A DNA stretch of 64,000 bases from Hymenobacter nivis (GTDB lineage Bacteria > Bacteroidota > Bacteroidia > Cytophagales > Hymenobacteraceae): positions 4,154,001 to 4,218,000 of the forward strand of contig NZ_CP029145.1 in assembly GCF_003149515.1 (NCBI RefSeq), read 5' to 3'. The notes beneath the pieces are model-generated. The model was not told the DNA's origin and did not search any database. It saw only the letters and a program-made list of their open reading frames with translations. The position numbers were made by a program, and so were the translations under genes. Shown here one piece after another: positions 42,207-50,615 of the stretch. The first letter of the stretch is position 1. The number at the start of each line of letters is the position of its first letter.

Positions 42207-42242
42207 AAAAGGCCCCGCCAGATTCGTCCGGCTGGGCCTTTT
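42207..42242. terminator. Terminator between convergent genes
   Basis: AAAAGGCCC and GGGCCTTTT flank a second short pair (AGCC-type), between the small protein (plus) and the M61 peptidase (minus). Confidence 0.8.
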
Positions 42243-42265
42243 GTTTTTAGGGCGAATACGGCGGG

Positions 42266-44002
42266 CTAAAACTCCCAGCCCAGCCACTTCGCAAAGCCTT
42301 CGCGCTGGGCCGCATCGGCCTCGGACAGCTTGGCCACAGAGTACCGGGGCCCGTAGCTGGTTCCTTTCGTTGCCGTCAGCGTCACGGTTACCAGCCGGTG
42401 CTGGCGAAACACGCTGATTTCGTAGCTGGGGCCCCCCGTGCTGAGCAGGGTTTGCAGGTTCAGGTCTACGCGGCGGCCGTTCACGGCCACCACCTCGTCG
42501 TCCACGGTGAGGGCGGCCGCCGCCGGCGAGCCGGGCCAGATGCCGCTGACCTCCGTACGCTCGTTGCGGGTCACCACGGTGCGGAAACCGAAGCGCCCTT
42601 CCGAAGCCGACCCGTTTTCTGCCACCAGCAGTTGACAGCCCACGGTGTGCAGCACCTTGTCGAGGGGCGGGGCCAGCGGCTCCAGCCCGTAGATGAACTT
42701 GTCAAAGTAGGCCCCCATTTTCCGGCCGGCCACCTCCTCCACCAAGCGGATGTAGTCGGCTTCGGTGTAGCCGATACCGGTCTGGCCGAATTCGGAGTAC
42801 AGCCGCCGCATCACATCGTCGAGGCTGCGCGCGTGGCCCGAGAGCTGCCGCAGCGTGAGGTCGAGCAGCAGCGCCGCCAGGGCCCCCTTGTGGTATACCG
42901 ATACCTTGCGGTCGGGCACGCCGGGCTTGTAGCCGTCGAGCCATAGGTCCACGCTGGCGTCGGCCAGCGAAAGGTTATCGGGGCCCGCGTCGGTGAAGTG
43001 CTTGTGCAGCACCGTGCCCAGCTCCTCGAAGTACTGGGCCGGCGTGCGCACGTGGCTGCGGGCTAGCAGGTACTCGCCGTAGTACGTGGTGATGCCCTCG
43101 GCAATGAAGCAGGTGCGGAAGTAGTTTTCGCGGGCATAGTCGTAGGGCTGCATTTCGGCGGGCCGGATGCTTTTGATGTTCCAGGTATGAAACAGCTCGT
43201 GGCAGCTCACGCCCAGAAACTCCTTGTACAGCGCCTCCGTCATAATAAGCTCAGCGGGCCCCAGCGTAATCACGGTCGAGTTGTGGTGCTCCACTCCGTG
43301 GTAGTGCTTGTAGGGCAGCAACTGGTTCAGGAAGTGGTAATCGGCCACTGGGAAGCCCCCGAACAACTGCAACTGCTCTTCCGAAAACGCCTTGAAATCG
43401 GCTAGCACGCGCGGCCAGTGGAGCGGGGCCGCGCCCTGCACCCACACGTGGAAGGGCAGGCCCCCCGCCTCGTACTGCTGGTGCATCAGCGTAGGGCTGG
43501 CGATGAGCGGCGCATCGGCCAGCTGGTCAAAGTTCTGCGCTTGTAGCACGTTGGGGGCCCCATGGGGCAGGCCGCAAGCCACCTGCCAGCCCTCGGGCAA
43601 GGCCAGGGCCAGCTCGCATTCCTCCTGCTCGCGCCCTTCGGCGTACATCAGGCACTGCACGGGGTTGAGGTAAAGTTGGTTTTCGTCGAGCCACGAGCCG
43701 CCCGCATCCATCTGGTGGGCGTAGAAATTATACTTGATTTTCAGGTCTTTGCCGGCTGCTTCGGCTACCTCCCAGCGGTCCTTGGTGGTCTTGCGGTAGG
43801 GCAGGACTTGGCCGGTGGCCGCATCGCTAATTTCAACTTTCTGAATCTTCTGTGCGAAATTTTGTAGCTCGTAGCGGCCCGGCCGCCAGGCGGGCAGCTG
43901 CAACGCCAGCGGCGCAGGGCCCTCGGCGGGCACGGCCAGCGTCATTTCCACTTGCAGGTAAAACGTGAGCGGGTTTTCGTAGGAAACGCGGTACTGAATC
44001 AT
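42266..44002 (-). CDS. M61-family metallopeptidase with PDZ domain
   Basis: 578 residues from ATG 44002 (MIQYRVSYENPLTFYLQVE); a TTG three codons earlier is possible. The N-terminal beta domain is followed by the gluzincin core with zinc motif HELFHTWNIKSIRP (HExxH) and the downstream glutamate region FIAEGITTYYGEYLLAR. A C-terminal PDZ domain (GIWPGSPAAAALTVDDEVVAVNGRRV) recognises substrate tails. This is the glycyl aminopeptidase / M61 type. No signal peptide is evident. Confidence 0.93.
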   Translation of the reverse strand: MIQYRVSYENPLTFYLQVEMTLAVPAEGPAPLALQLPAWRPGRYELQNFAQKIQKVEISDAATGQVLPYRKTTKDRWEVAEAAGKDLKIKYNFYAHQMDAGGSWLDENQLYLNPVQCLMYAEGREQEECELALALPEGWQVACGLPHGAPNVLQAQNFDQLADAPLIASPTLMHQQYEAGGLPFHVWVQGAAPLHWPRVLADFKAFSEEQLQLFGGFPVADYHFLNQLLPYKHYHGVEHHNSTVITLGPAELIMTEALYKEFLGVSCHELFHTWNIKSIRPAEMQPYDYARENYFRTCFIAEGITTYYGEYLLARSHVRTPAQYFEELGTVLHKHFTDAGPDNLSLADASVDLWLDGYKPGVPDRKVSVYHKGALAALLLDLTLRQLSGHARSLDDVMRRLYSEFGQTGIGYTEADYIRLVEEVAGRKMGAYFDKFIYGLEPLAPPLDKVLHTVGCQLLVAENGSASEGRFGFRTVVTRNERTEVSGIWPGSPAAAALTVDDEVVAVNGRRVDLNLQTLLSTGGPSYEISVFRQHRLVTVTLTATKGTSYGPRYSVAKLSEADAAQREGFAKWLGWEF

Positions 44003-44144
44003 GGGCGGCAACGGGTGGATGGATGGGCAAAGCTAGGGCCCCTGCATACGCAAGCCGCCCCGCCCGAAGCCAACCAAATCAGGGCCCCCGGCGCAACCGC
44101 TTGGGGCCAAGCGCATCGGCCGGAACCAATTGTGGCCCGGAGGC

Positions 44145-44175
44145 TTGCGAATCCTGGCACTTACCCGTACCTTTG
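44145..44175 (+). promoter_or_regulatory. rpmH: rpmH promoter (TTG - 20 nt - TACCTTTG)
   Basis: TTG at 44145-44147, a 20-nt spacer, then TACCTTTG at 44168-44175, 27 nt before the rpmH start. Confidence 0.75.
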
Positions 44176-44202
44176 CCGGCCCAACTCGAAACTTGATTTG
44201 AC

Positions 44203-44361
44203 ATGAAACGCACCTACCAACCTTCGCAGCGCAAGCGTCGCAACAAGCACGGCTTCCGCAACCGCATGGAATCCGTTAACGGCCGCAACGTGCTGGCCCG
44301 CCGCCGTGCCAAAGGCCGCAAGCGCCTGACTGTATCCGACGAAGGCCGTCACAAGCGCTAG
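44203..44361 (+). CDS. rpmH: Ribosomal protein L34
   Basis: 52 residues: MKRTYQPSQRKRRNKHGFRN at the start and RAKGRKRLTVSDE near the end, matching L34 over its whole length. It is a structural protein of the large subunit. It is followed 47 nt later by rnpA, the almost universal rpmH-rnpA pair. Confidence 0.97.
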   Translation: MKRTYQPSQRKRRNKHGFRNRMESVNGRNVLARRRAKGRKRLTVSDEGRHKR

Positions 44362-44408
44362 TAATTAGGCTGTTAGCTAATGGTTAACCGCCGTTAGCTT
44401 ATTTAGCT

Positions 44409-44897
44409 ATGGAACCAACTCAATCCCTGGGCCCAACTTCTCCCCCGGAGAAGGGGCCCGGGAATGAGGTTCCGGGCGCCGCGCCCACGCGCCGCCATAA
44501 TTTCCCGAAAGAGGAACACCTGTGCCGCAAAAAGCTCATCGACGAGCTTTTTGGGAAGCAGAGTTCCTCTTTTGGCGTTTACCCCCTGCGCATTGTGTGG
44601 CTGCCCAGCGAGGGCCCCACCGGGGCCCCGCCCCAAGTGCTCATCAGCGTGAGCAAGCGCGGCTTCAAGCGGGCCGTCGACCGTAACCGCCTCAAGCGCC
44701 TCATCCGGGAGGCATACCGGCTGAACAAATACCAGCTCCTGGAGCACCCGGGGGGCCATCCGGTGGGCGTGCTGGGCATTATTTATACCGGTAAGGAAAA
44801 AAGTGCGTTGCCGTTGGTGGAAAAAAAATTAATTTCCGCCTTCCATCGTTTGCTCGGCACGGCGGTTTCCCGCCCGGCTTCGCCGCCCGCCGCGTAG
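44409..44897 (+). CDS. rnpA: Ribonuclease P protein component
   Basis: 162 residues, longer than average owing to an N-terminal proline/glycine-rich extension (PTQSLGPTSPPEKGPGNEVP). The core is typical: KEEHLCRKKLIDELF, the RNR motif KRAVDRNRLKRLIREAYRLN and PVGVLGIIYTGKEKSAL. It binds the RNase P RNA and precursor tRNA 5' leaders. The extension could be an artefact of start choice; an ATG within it is not available before the core, so ATG 44409 is kept. Confidence 0.93.
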   Translation: MEPTQSLGPTSPPEKGPGNEVPGAAPTRRHNFPKEEHLCRKKLIDELFGKQSSSFGVYPLRIVWLPSEGPTGAPPQVLISVSKRGFKRAVDRNRLKRLIREAYRLNKYQLLEHPGGHPVGVLGIIYTGKEKSALPLVEKKLISAFHRLLGTAVSRPASPPAA

Positions 44898-44921
44898 CTT
44901 CGCTCTTCGCCCCGCCGCTCC

Positions 44922-46619
44922 ATGATCTTCCGACACAAACTTATTGCCGGTGCCGCACTCGGTAGCGCCGTGCTCCTGTTTTCGTTCCGTACCGCTGCCG
45001 ACAACGAGCGCTACTTCGAGATTGCTAAAAACCTCGATATTTTCGCTACCACGTTCCGGGAGGTTAACACCTACTACGTGGACGAAATCAATCCCGGCAA
45101 GCTGGTGAAAACGGGCATCGACGCCATGCTTAAGTCGCTCGATCCTTATACCAACTACATCCCGGAGGACGACATCGAGGATTTCCGCACCATGACGACC
45201 GGGCAGTACGGCGGCATCGGCATCCTAACGGTGAAGCGCAACGGCAAAACCGTGGTGCAGAGCGCCTACGAAGGCTACCCGGCCCAAAAAGCGGGCCTGC
45301 TGCCGGGCGACGAAATCATCAGCGTCAACGGCGTAGTCATTGAAAAAAAGTCGAATTCCGACATCAGCAAGCTGCTCAAGGGCCAGGCCCTGTCGGTGGT
45401 GAAGCTGCTCGTGACACGCTATGGCCAGGACAAGCCGGTGGAAGTGGCCATCACCCGTGATAAAATCCAGGTTGAAAACGTGCCTTACGTAGGCATGATT
45501 TCGCCCGAAGTCGGTTACTTCCAGCTCGCTGGCTTCACCGTGGACGCAGGCAAGGAGGTGCGCGCCGCCATCACCAAACTCAAGGCCCAGGGCGCAAAGA
45601 AAATCGTGTTCGACATCCGCGACAACCCCGGCGGCTTGTTAAACGAAGCGGTGAACATCTCCAACCTGTTCATCGACAAGGGCCTGGATGTGGTGAGCAC
45701 CAAGGGCAAGGTGACGGAGTGGAACAAGACATACAAGGCCCTCGACCTGCCGCTGGATGTCCAAATCCCGGTGGCCATTATCACGAGCAACCGCTCGGCC
45801 TCGGCCTCGGAAATCGTATCGGGCGTGTTGCAGGACTACGACCGCGCCGTGCTGGTGGGCGAGCGCACCTTCGGCAAGGGCCTCGTGCAAGCCACCAGGC
45901 CCCTGAGCTATAACTCGCAGTTGAAGGTGACGACCGCCAAATATTATATTCCCAGTGGCCGCTGCATCCAGGAGATTGATTACAGCCACCGCGCCGACGA
46001 CGGCACGCTGGGCAAATTCCCCGATTCGCTGCGCACGGCCTTCAAAACCACCGCCGGCCGCACCGTGTACGACGGCGGCGGCGTGGCCCCCGACGTGGAA
46101 GTGGTCGACCGCGAAATCGCAGACATTACCCGCGTGCTACTCCAGAAAAGCTACTTGTTCGACTATGCCACCCGCTTCAAGTCCGAGCACGCCAGCATCG
46201 TCCCGGCCCGCGAGTTCAAGCTTTCGGACCCCGAATATCAGAAATTTGTGGCCTACCTCCAGGGCAAAAATATCAGCTACAATACCGACTCTGAGAAATC
46301 CCTCACCGACCTCAGCAAGCGGCTAAAGGAGGAAAAGCATTACGACGATGTGAAAACCGAGTTGGAAACCATGCGCCGCAAAATGGTCGTCAACAAAGCC
46401 AACGACTTGCAGCGCTTCAAGCCCGAAATCAAGGAAATCCTGGAGCAGGAAATTGTGTCGCGCTACTACTACGAGAAGGGCCGCACCGAAGCCGGCTTCG
46501 ACGACGACCCCAACATCCTCGCCGCCGTGGCCGTCCTCAACGACCCCAACCGCTACGCCGCCCTGCTGAAACCCAGCGGCCAGGCCGCCAGCGCCCGCAA
46601 GTCGGCTGGGACGAAGTAA
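44922..46619 (+). CDS. S41-family carboxy-terminal processing protease
   Basis: 565 residues. A weak N-terminal signal or anchor (LIAGAALGSAVLLFSFRT) sends it to the periplasm. The PDZ domain (GQYGGIGILTVKRNGKTVVQ, GLLPGDEIISVNGVVI) precedes the protease core, with catalytic Ser in TSNRSASASEIVSG and Lys in ERTFGKGLVQ. It resembles CtpA/Prc-type enzymes that trim or degrade periplasmic proteins. The last 31 codons (VAVLNDPNRYAALLKPSGQA onward) are repeated downstream at 47014-47106. Confidence 0.93.
   Translation: MIFRHKLIAGAALGSAVLLFSFRTAADNERYFEIAKNLDIFATTFREVNTYYVDEINPGKLVKTGIDAMLKSLDPYTNYIPEDDIEDFRTMTTGQYGGIGILTVKRNGKTVVQSAYEGYPAQKAGLLPGDEIISVNGVVIEKKSNSDISKLLKGQALSVVKLLVTRYGQDKPVEVAITRDKIQVENVPYVGMISPEVGYFQLAGFTVDAGKEVRAAITKLKAQGAKKIVFDIRDNPGGLLNEAVNISNLFIDKGLDVVSTKGKVTEWNKTYKALDLPLDVQIPVAIITSNRSASASEIVSGVLQDYDRAVLVGERTFGKGLVQATRPLSYNSQLKVTTAKYYIPSGRCIQEIDYSHRADDGTLGKFPDSLRTAFKTTAGRTVYDGGGVAPDVEVVDREIADITRVLLQKSYLFDYATRFKSEHASIVPAREFKLSDPEYQKFVAYLQGKNISYNTDSEKSLTDLSKRLKEEKHYDDVKTELETMRRKMVVNKANDLQRFKPEIKEILEQEIVSRYYYEKGRTEAGFDDDPNILAAVAVLNDPNRYAALLKPSGQAASARKSAGTK
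46527..46619 (+). repeat. Direct repeat, copy 1 (3' end of the S41 protease gene)
   Basis: 93 bp ending at the stop codon. Copy 2 lies at 47014-47106. By eye seven bases differ, and each change is synonymous in the protease frame. Confidence 0.85.
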
Positions 46620-46669
46620 TCATCCATAGAGCTCGTCCCCGTTTCAGCTGATTTTCTGCTATTTCCTTT

Positions 46670-47002
46670 ATGACCGCCGACCAACGCCTTGACCAACTCG
46701 AACCCCTCGTCGCCCAGACGCTGGCCGTTGCTGACCGCCACACGGCGCAGTTGAAGCAGATTTATGGAGCTGTAAATCAACTACTGGAAGCTGGAAAGAT
46801 ACAAAGTGACGACGTGCAGTTCGTTTTGCGGGAGATGAGTGAACTGACCTATAAAGTGGGTGCAGTAGAACAAAATCAGTCAATTGCGAATACCCGGATT
46901 GGTGATGTAGAAAACGCTGTTTCCCTCGTGGGAATACAGGTTGCCAATTTGGACACCAAGCTTGACCGTATCCTCGGTTTGCTCAGCGGAAATAAAGAAT
47001 AG
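46670..47002 (+). CDS. Small coiled-coil protein between the two repeat copies
   Basis: 110 residues, hydrophilic with heptad-like spacing (MTADQRLDQLEPLVAQTLAV, QLKQIYGAVNQLLEAGKIQ, IGDVENAVSLVGIQVANLDT), so likely a coiled coil or helical bundle. It contains a little more AT than its surroundings. It sits inside the segment framed by the 93-bp repeats. No family was recognised. Confidence 0.6.
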   Translation: MTADQRLDQLEPLVAQTLAVADRHTAQLKQIYGAVNQLLEAGKIQSDDVQFVLREMSELTYKVGAVEQNQSIANTRIGDVENAVSLVGIQVANLDTKLDRILGLLSGNKE

Positions 47003-47013
47003 TTGACTTTTTG

Positions 47014-47106
47014 GTCGCCGTCCTCAACGACCCCAACCGCTACGCCGCTTTGCTAAAACCCAGCGGCCAAGCCGCCAGCGCCCGCAAGTCGGCCGGCACG
47101 AAGTAA
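47014..47106 (+). repeat. Direct repeat, copy 2 (orphan 3' end of an S41 protease gene)
   Basis: Reads VAVLNDPNRYAALLKPSGQA... to a stop, in frame with itself but without any upstream protease sequence. A terminator follows it at 47127, whereas none follows copy 1. Copy 2 probably marks the original gene end. Confidence 0.85.
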
Positions 47107-47126
47107 TTGTATTTTCTAATTCATGC

Positions 47127-47162
47127 AAAAAGAGCAGGTCAACAGATTGGCTTGCTCTTTTT
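47127..47162 (+). terminator. Terminator after repeat copy 2
   Basis: AAAAAGAGCA and TGCTCTTTTT pair around a 16-nt loop. Confidence 0.75.
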
Positions 47163-47177
47163 AAATTTAACTAGTTT

Positions 47178-47408
47178 ATGGAGCATACTTTACTAAAAGC
47201 AAAAGCTTGGCACATATTCATAATATTGTTGATAAGCTATTTTATTTCTTGGTTTCTTAAAGACGAAGAACTTAAGGATATGATGAAGCTACTGGGCTTC
47301 TGCATCTTTTGTATTTGGCTTGGGATCCTTGGTAATACCTTGAATCAGCTTGAAGAAGGTGGTCAAGAACGTAGTGCCAGTAGGTTTGTATTCAATGTTT
47401 TTTTGTGA
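47178..47408 (+). CDS. Membrane protein, N-terminal part of a frame-broken gene
   Basis: 76 residues with two or three helices (IFIILLISYFISWFL, LLGFCIFCIWLGILGNTL, FVFNVFL). The frame ends at TGA after a run of seven T (AATGTTTTTTTGTGA). One extra T would continue directly into the next ORF (FVIAAFALSKIL), giving a single protein of about 170 residues. Locally AT-rich compared with neighbours, hinting at foreign origin. No family was recognised. Confidence 0.55.
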   Translation: MEHTLLKAKAWHIFIILLISYFISWFLKDEELKDMMKLLGFCIFCIWLGILGNTLNQLEEGGQERSASRFVFNVFL

Positions 47409-47686
47409 TTGCAGCATTCGCACTTAGTAAAATATTAGCTAACCCTGATTTTGATATAAGCCCGAATAGCTTTCATGCAAATGGTCTTTGGTCAATTCCA
47501 ATGATTTATTCGCTCGTTGCTTATATACAGATTCATTGGTTTCCTGCATCAATTCTGGTAGCAAAAGAGCAAGGAAAAAAGCCCGATTTTAGTCAGATTT
47601 TGGGAACATTCATTCTGCTTTTCTTTTGGCCAGTAGGAATTTGGTTAGTGCAACCGCGCTTGAACCGTATTTACAACGCTGTCTAA
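47405..47686 (+). CDS. Membrane protein, C-terminal part of a frame-broken gene
   Basis: 93 residues, starting at GTG 47405, which overlaps the previous stop by four bases (GTGA). Two membrane segments follow (IPMIYSLVAYIQIHWFPAS, ILGTFILLFFWPVGIWLV), and the end reads QPRLNRIYNAV. Either two coupled proteins or, more simply, one five-helix protein split at a T7 tract. The next gene, tsaB, starts 10 nt later. Confidence 0.5.
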   Translation: MIAAFALSKILANPDFDISPNSFHANGLWSIPMIYSLVAYIQIHWFPASILVAKEQGKKPDFSQILGTFILLFFWPVGIWLVQPRLNRIYNAV

Positions 47687-47696
47687 AGCAATACAA

Positions 47697-48386
47697 TTGA
47701 TTATCCTCTCCCTCGAAACCTCGTCCCCTGTCTGCTCCGTCGCGCTGCACGACGTGGCCGACGGCCGCCTGATTGGCCAGTCCGAGCTGCGGCTGGAAAA
47801 GTCGCACTCTACTCACCTCACCGTATTGATTGAGCAACTGCTCGCAAACACTGGCCACGCCCTGGCCGACCTTGCCGCAGTAGCCGTGAGCGATGGGCCC
47901 GGCTCCTACACGGGGCTGCGGATTGGGGCGGCGGCGGCTAAGGGCCTGTGCTTTGCGCTGGATATCCCGCTGGTGGCGGTGAGCACGCTGGGGGCCCTGG
48001 CGGCGCAAGTAGCGGCCGTGACGGCGGGAGCGGAAGAAATGCTGTTTTGCCCGATGCTCGACGCGCGGCGCATGGAAGTGTACACGGCCATCTACGCCCA
48101 CGATGGGCAGGAAGTGCTGGCGCCCGCGCCGCTCATTCTCGCGCCCGGGGCCTTGGCCGAACATTTGGCCCACCGCCGGGTGTTGTGCTTTGGAAACGGC
48201 GCGGCCAAGTTCCAGCCGCTGGTGGCAGAGCAGGCCAACACTGGCTTTCTGGCTGGCATCGAGCCGTCGGCCGTGGCGGTGGGGGCCCTGGGCGTGGCAG
48301 CTTTTCGTCGCCAGGCGTTTCAGGACGTGGCCTATTACGAGCCGTTTTATTTGAAAGAAGTGTACACAACCACGCCTCGGTCTTGA
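47697..48386 (+). CDS. tsaB: tRNA threonylcarbamoyladenosine biosynthesis protein TsaB
   Basis: 229 residues, starting at TTG 47697 (the frame has no nearer ATG). TsaB pairs with TsaD and TsaE to make the universal t6A37 tRNA modification. Motifs: ILSLETSSPVCSVALHD at the N-terminus, HSTHLTVLIEQLL, and the diagnostic AVSDGPGSYTGLRIGAAAAKGL. It acts as a non-catalytic scaffold of the ASKHA fold. The C-terminal half is more variable, as usual. Confidence 0.94.
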   Translation: MIILSLETSSPVCSVALHDVADGRLIGQSELRLEKSHSTHLTVLIEQLLANTGHALADLAAVAVSDGPGSYTGLRIGAAAAKGLCFALDIPLVAVSTLGALAAQVAAVTAGAEEMLFCPMLDARRMEVYTAIYAHDGQEVLAPAPLILAPGALAEHLAHRRVLCFGNGAAKFQPLVAEQANTGFLAGIEPSAVAVGALGVAAFRRQAFQDVAYYEPFYLKEVYTTTPRS

Positions 48387-48395
48387 GCTTTTACG

Positions 48396-48566
48396 CTAAT
48401 GCCGGTAGCCCTGCCAAGTGCCACCGTAGCGGTAGCCCAGTTGGGGCTTCGCTTCGATGCAACATTTCTTGCAAACGAAAAACCACCCCTTGCCGCCGGC
48501 CTGCGTCTGGATTCGGTACAGTGTGGTAGCCTCCTGCTGACAATGCGCACAAAACTTAGTTTTCAT
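48396..48566 (-). CDS. 56-residue zinc-ribbon protein
   Basis: A short minus-strand ORF from ATG 48566: MKTKFCAHCQQEATTLYRIQ ... and FFVCKKCCIEAKPQLGY to RH. Two CxxC pairs (CAHC at residues 6-9 and CKKC at 32-35) should bind one zinc ion; the tail GYRYGGTWQGYRH is aromatic/basic. Convergent with tsaB (9 nt between stops) and divergent from the DUF2480 gene. The Cys spacing and even codon pattern support a real gene. Function unknown. Confidence 0.75.
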   Translation of the reverse strand: MKTKFCAHCQQEATTLYRIQTQAGGKGWFFVCKKCCIEAKPQLGYRYGGTWQGYRH

Positions 48567-48646
48567 AATTGCTGACTCGTTGTAGCTCTCCGCTGTAACT
48601 GTTCTCTGTGAAACACTGTTTTTAGTTTATTCTCTCGGTATTTTCT

Positions 48647-49177
48647 ATGGATATGGAACCACTTTTCACCAACCGCGTCGCCAACAGCGGCCTCGTTACC
48701 CTCAACCTGGAAGAATTTATTCACGCCGGCGAACGGGTGCTTTATGACATCAAGGATAACCTTTTCCATGGGCTAATCCTGCGCGAAAAGGACTTCCGCG
48801 AGTTCATCAAAACCCACGACTGGGCCCAGTACGACGGCCAGAACGTGGCCATTATCTGCTCGGCCGATGCCATTGTGCCCACCTGGGCCTACATGCTGCT
48901 CGCCATTAAGCTGCAAAACCACGCTCACCGCTACGTGTTCGGCGACTTGGGGGCCCTGGAGCAGTCGTTGTTTGAAGAAGCCATTGCCGGTATTGACGCC
49001 GAAGAATACCGCGACGCCAAAGTGGTGGTGAAGGGCTGCGGCGACAAGCCCGTGCCCACGTTCGCCTACGTGGCCATCATGCAAAAGCTGCTGCCCGTCA
49101 CGAGCAGCATCATGTACGGCGAGCCGTGCAGCACCGTGCCTCTCTACAAAAAGCCCAAAGCCTCCGTGGCGGAGTAA
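48647..49177 (+). CDS. DUF2480-family protein
   Basis: 176 residues, soluble. Matches DUF2480 throughout: NRVANSGLVTLNLEEFIHAG, HGLILREKDFREFIKTHDWA, ICSADAIVPTWAYMLLA, VVVKGCGDKPVPTFAYV and SIMYGEPCSTVPLYKK. The family is conserved in Bacteroidota and restricted mostly to that phylum; its function is unknown. Followed by a compact terminator. Confidence 0.93.
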   Translation: MDMEPLFTNRVANSGLVTLNLEEFIHAGERVLYDIKDNLFHGLILREKDFREFIKTHDWAQYDGQNVAIICSADAIVPTWAYMLLAIKLQNHAHRYVFGDLGALEQSLFEEAIAGIDAEEYRDAKVVVKGCGDKPVPTFAYVAIMQKLLPVTSSIMYGEPCSTVPLYKKPKASVAE

Positions 49178-49200
49178 CAAACCCTGCCACAGACAGAACA

Positions 49201-49225
49201 AAAAACGCGCTTCGGCGCGTTTTTT
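49201..49225 (+). terminator. Terminator after the DUF2480 gene
   Basis: AAAAACGCGC-TTCG-GCGCGTTTTTT, a compact stem with a TTCG tetraloop and a T-run. Confidence 0.9.
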
Positions 49226-49259
49226 CGTTTAGCCAGCCCAAAGCCCGACATTTGCCAGC

Positions 49260-50615
49260 GTGCAAAGTCAACCATACAAAATAAGTTTCCTCACCGGGGC
49301 GGCCATCGTAGTGGCCAACATGGTGGGTACGGGCGTTTTTACCAGCTTGGGGTTTCAAGTGCTCGATATTCAGAGCGGCTTCGCGCTGCTGATGCTGTGG
49401 GCTGTGGGTGGCCTTATTGCGCTGTGCGGGGCCGTCAGCTACGGCGAGCTAGCGGCGGCTATGCCCCGCTCGGGCGGCGAATACCACTACTTGGGGCAGA
49501 TTTACCACCCAGCGCTGGGCTTTTTGTCGGGCTGGGTGTCGGCCACCGTCGGCTTTGCGGCCCCCACGGCCCTGGCGGCGCTGGCGCTGGGCGAATACGC
49601 GAAAAGCGTGTGGCCTGGCTTGGGCCAGGCCGTGGTGGCGGGCACCGCCATTACCGGGGCCAGCCTACTCGGCGTGGGCGTGGTGCTGGCCCTCACGCTG
49701 GTACATGGCACCAGCACCCGCGCCGGCAGCCGCCTGCAAATCGTCATCACAGCCTTGAAAGTGGCTATTCTGGTCGCGTTCATCGGCGCCGGACTGGTGG
49801 CAGGGGAGGGGCAACCCCTGCACTACGCCCCCGATGCCGCCGGCTGGCGGGCGGTGCTCAGCCCCGCTTTCGCCGTGAGCTTGGTGTACGTGAGCTACGC
49901 CTACTCGGGCTGGAACGCCGCTGCGTACCTCACCGGCGAAATCCAGAACCCCGGCCGCAACCTTTCGCGCATTTTGCTAGCTGGCACCGCCATAGTGCTC
50001 CTATTATATGTGGGCCTGAATTACGTGTTCCTCCGCTCCACGCCGCTGGCTGGGCTGAAGGGCCAGGTAGAAGTCGGCTTCGTGGCCGCTACCTCGCTGT
50101 TTGGGGCCCCGGCGGGCCGCCTGGCGGGGGGCATTATCGCGGCGCTGCTCGTTTCCACCATCAGCTCGATGATTTTTGCGGGGCCCCGCATCGTGCAGGC
50201 GATGGGCGAAGACCTGCCTGCCCTGCGCTTCTTCGCGGCCAAAAGCCGCGCCGGCGTCCCAGTCAGGGCCCTAATGCTGCAAACGGCCATCACGCTGGCG
50301 TTCATTCTGCGGCCCAGCTTCAAGGAAATCCTGGTGTACGCCGGCTTCGTGCTGAACCTGTTCACCTTTCTCACCGTGCTGGGCCTGTTCATGCTGCGTT
50401 GGAAAAAACCCAACCTGCTGCGCCCGTACCGCGCCTGGGGCTACCCATTCACGCCTCTCATTTTTTTGGGCCTGAGCGGCTGGACGCTCGCCTTCATCCT
50501 GCGCGAAAAGCCTACGGAGTCGCGCTACGGCCTGCTAACCTTGGCGGGCGGCTTGGTGGTGTACTTGGTAACTACCCGATTTTTCCGCTCGCCCCGGCCT
50601 GCGCCGAACCCGTAA
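49260..50615 (+). CDS. APC-superfamily amino-acid permease
   Basis: 451 residues, starting at GTG 49260. About twelve helices. The first holds the conserved substrate-site motif GAAIVVANMVGTGVFTSLGF, followed by ELAAAMPRSGGEYHYLGQIY in the loop between helices 2 and 3, and FAVSLVYVSYAYSGWNAAAYLTGEIQNP near helix 6. This is the LAT/APC-type fold for amino-acid exchange or uptake at the cytoplasmic membrane. The substrate cannot be named. CATTTGCC just upstream may be a -7 box. Confidence 0.92.
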   Translation: MQSQPYKISFLTGAAIVVANMVGTGVFTSLGFQVLDIQSGFALLMLWAVGGLIALCGAVSYGELAAAMPRSGGEYHYLGQIYHPALGFLSGWVSATVGFAAPTALAALALGEYAKSVWPGLGQAVVAGTAITGASLLGVGVVLALTLVHGTSTRAGSRLQIVITALKVAILVAFIGAGLVAGEGQPLHYAPDAAGWRAVLSPAFAVSLVYVSYAYSGWNAAAYLTGEIQNPGRNLSRILLAGTAIVLLLYVGLNYVFLRSTPLAGLKGQVEVGFVAATSLFGAPAGRLAGGIIAALLVSTISSMIFAGPRIVQAMGEDLPALRFFAAKSRAGVPVRALMLQTAITLAFILRPSFKEILVYAGFVLNLFTFLTVLGLFMLRWKKPNLLRPYRAWGYPFTPLIFLGLSGWTLAFILREKPTESRYGLLTLAGGLVVYLVTTRFFRSPRPAPNP

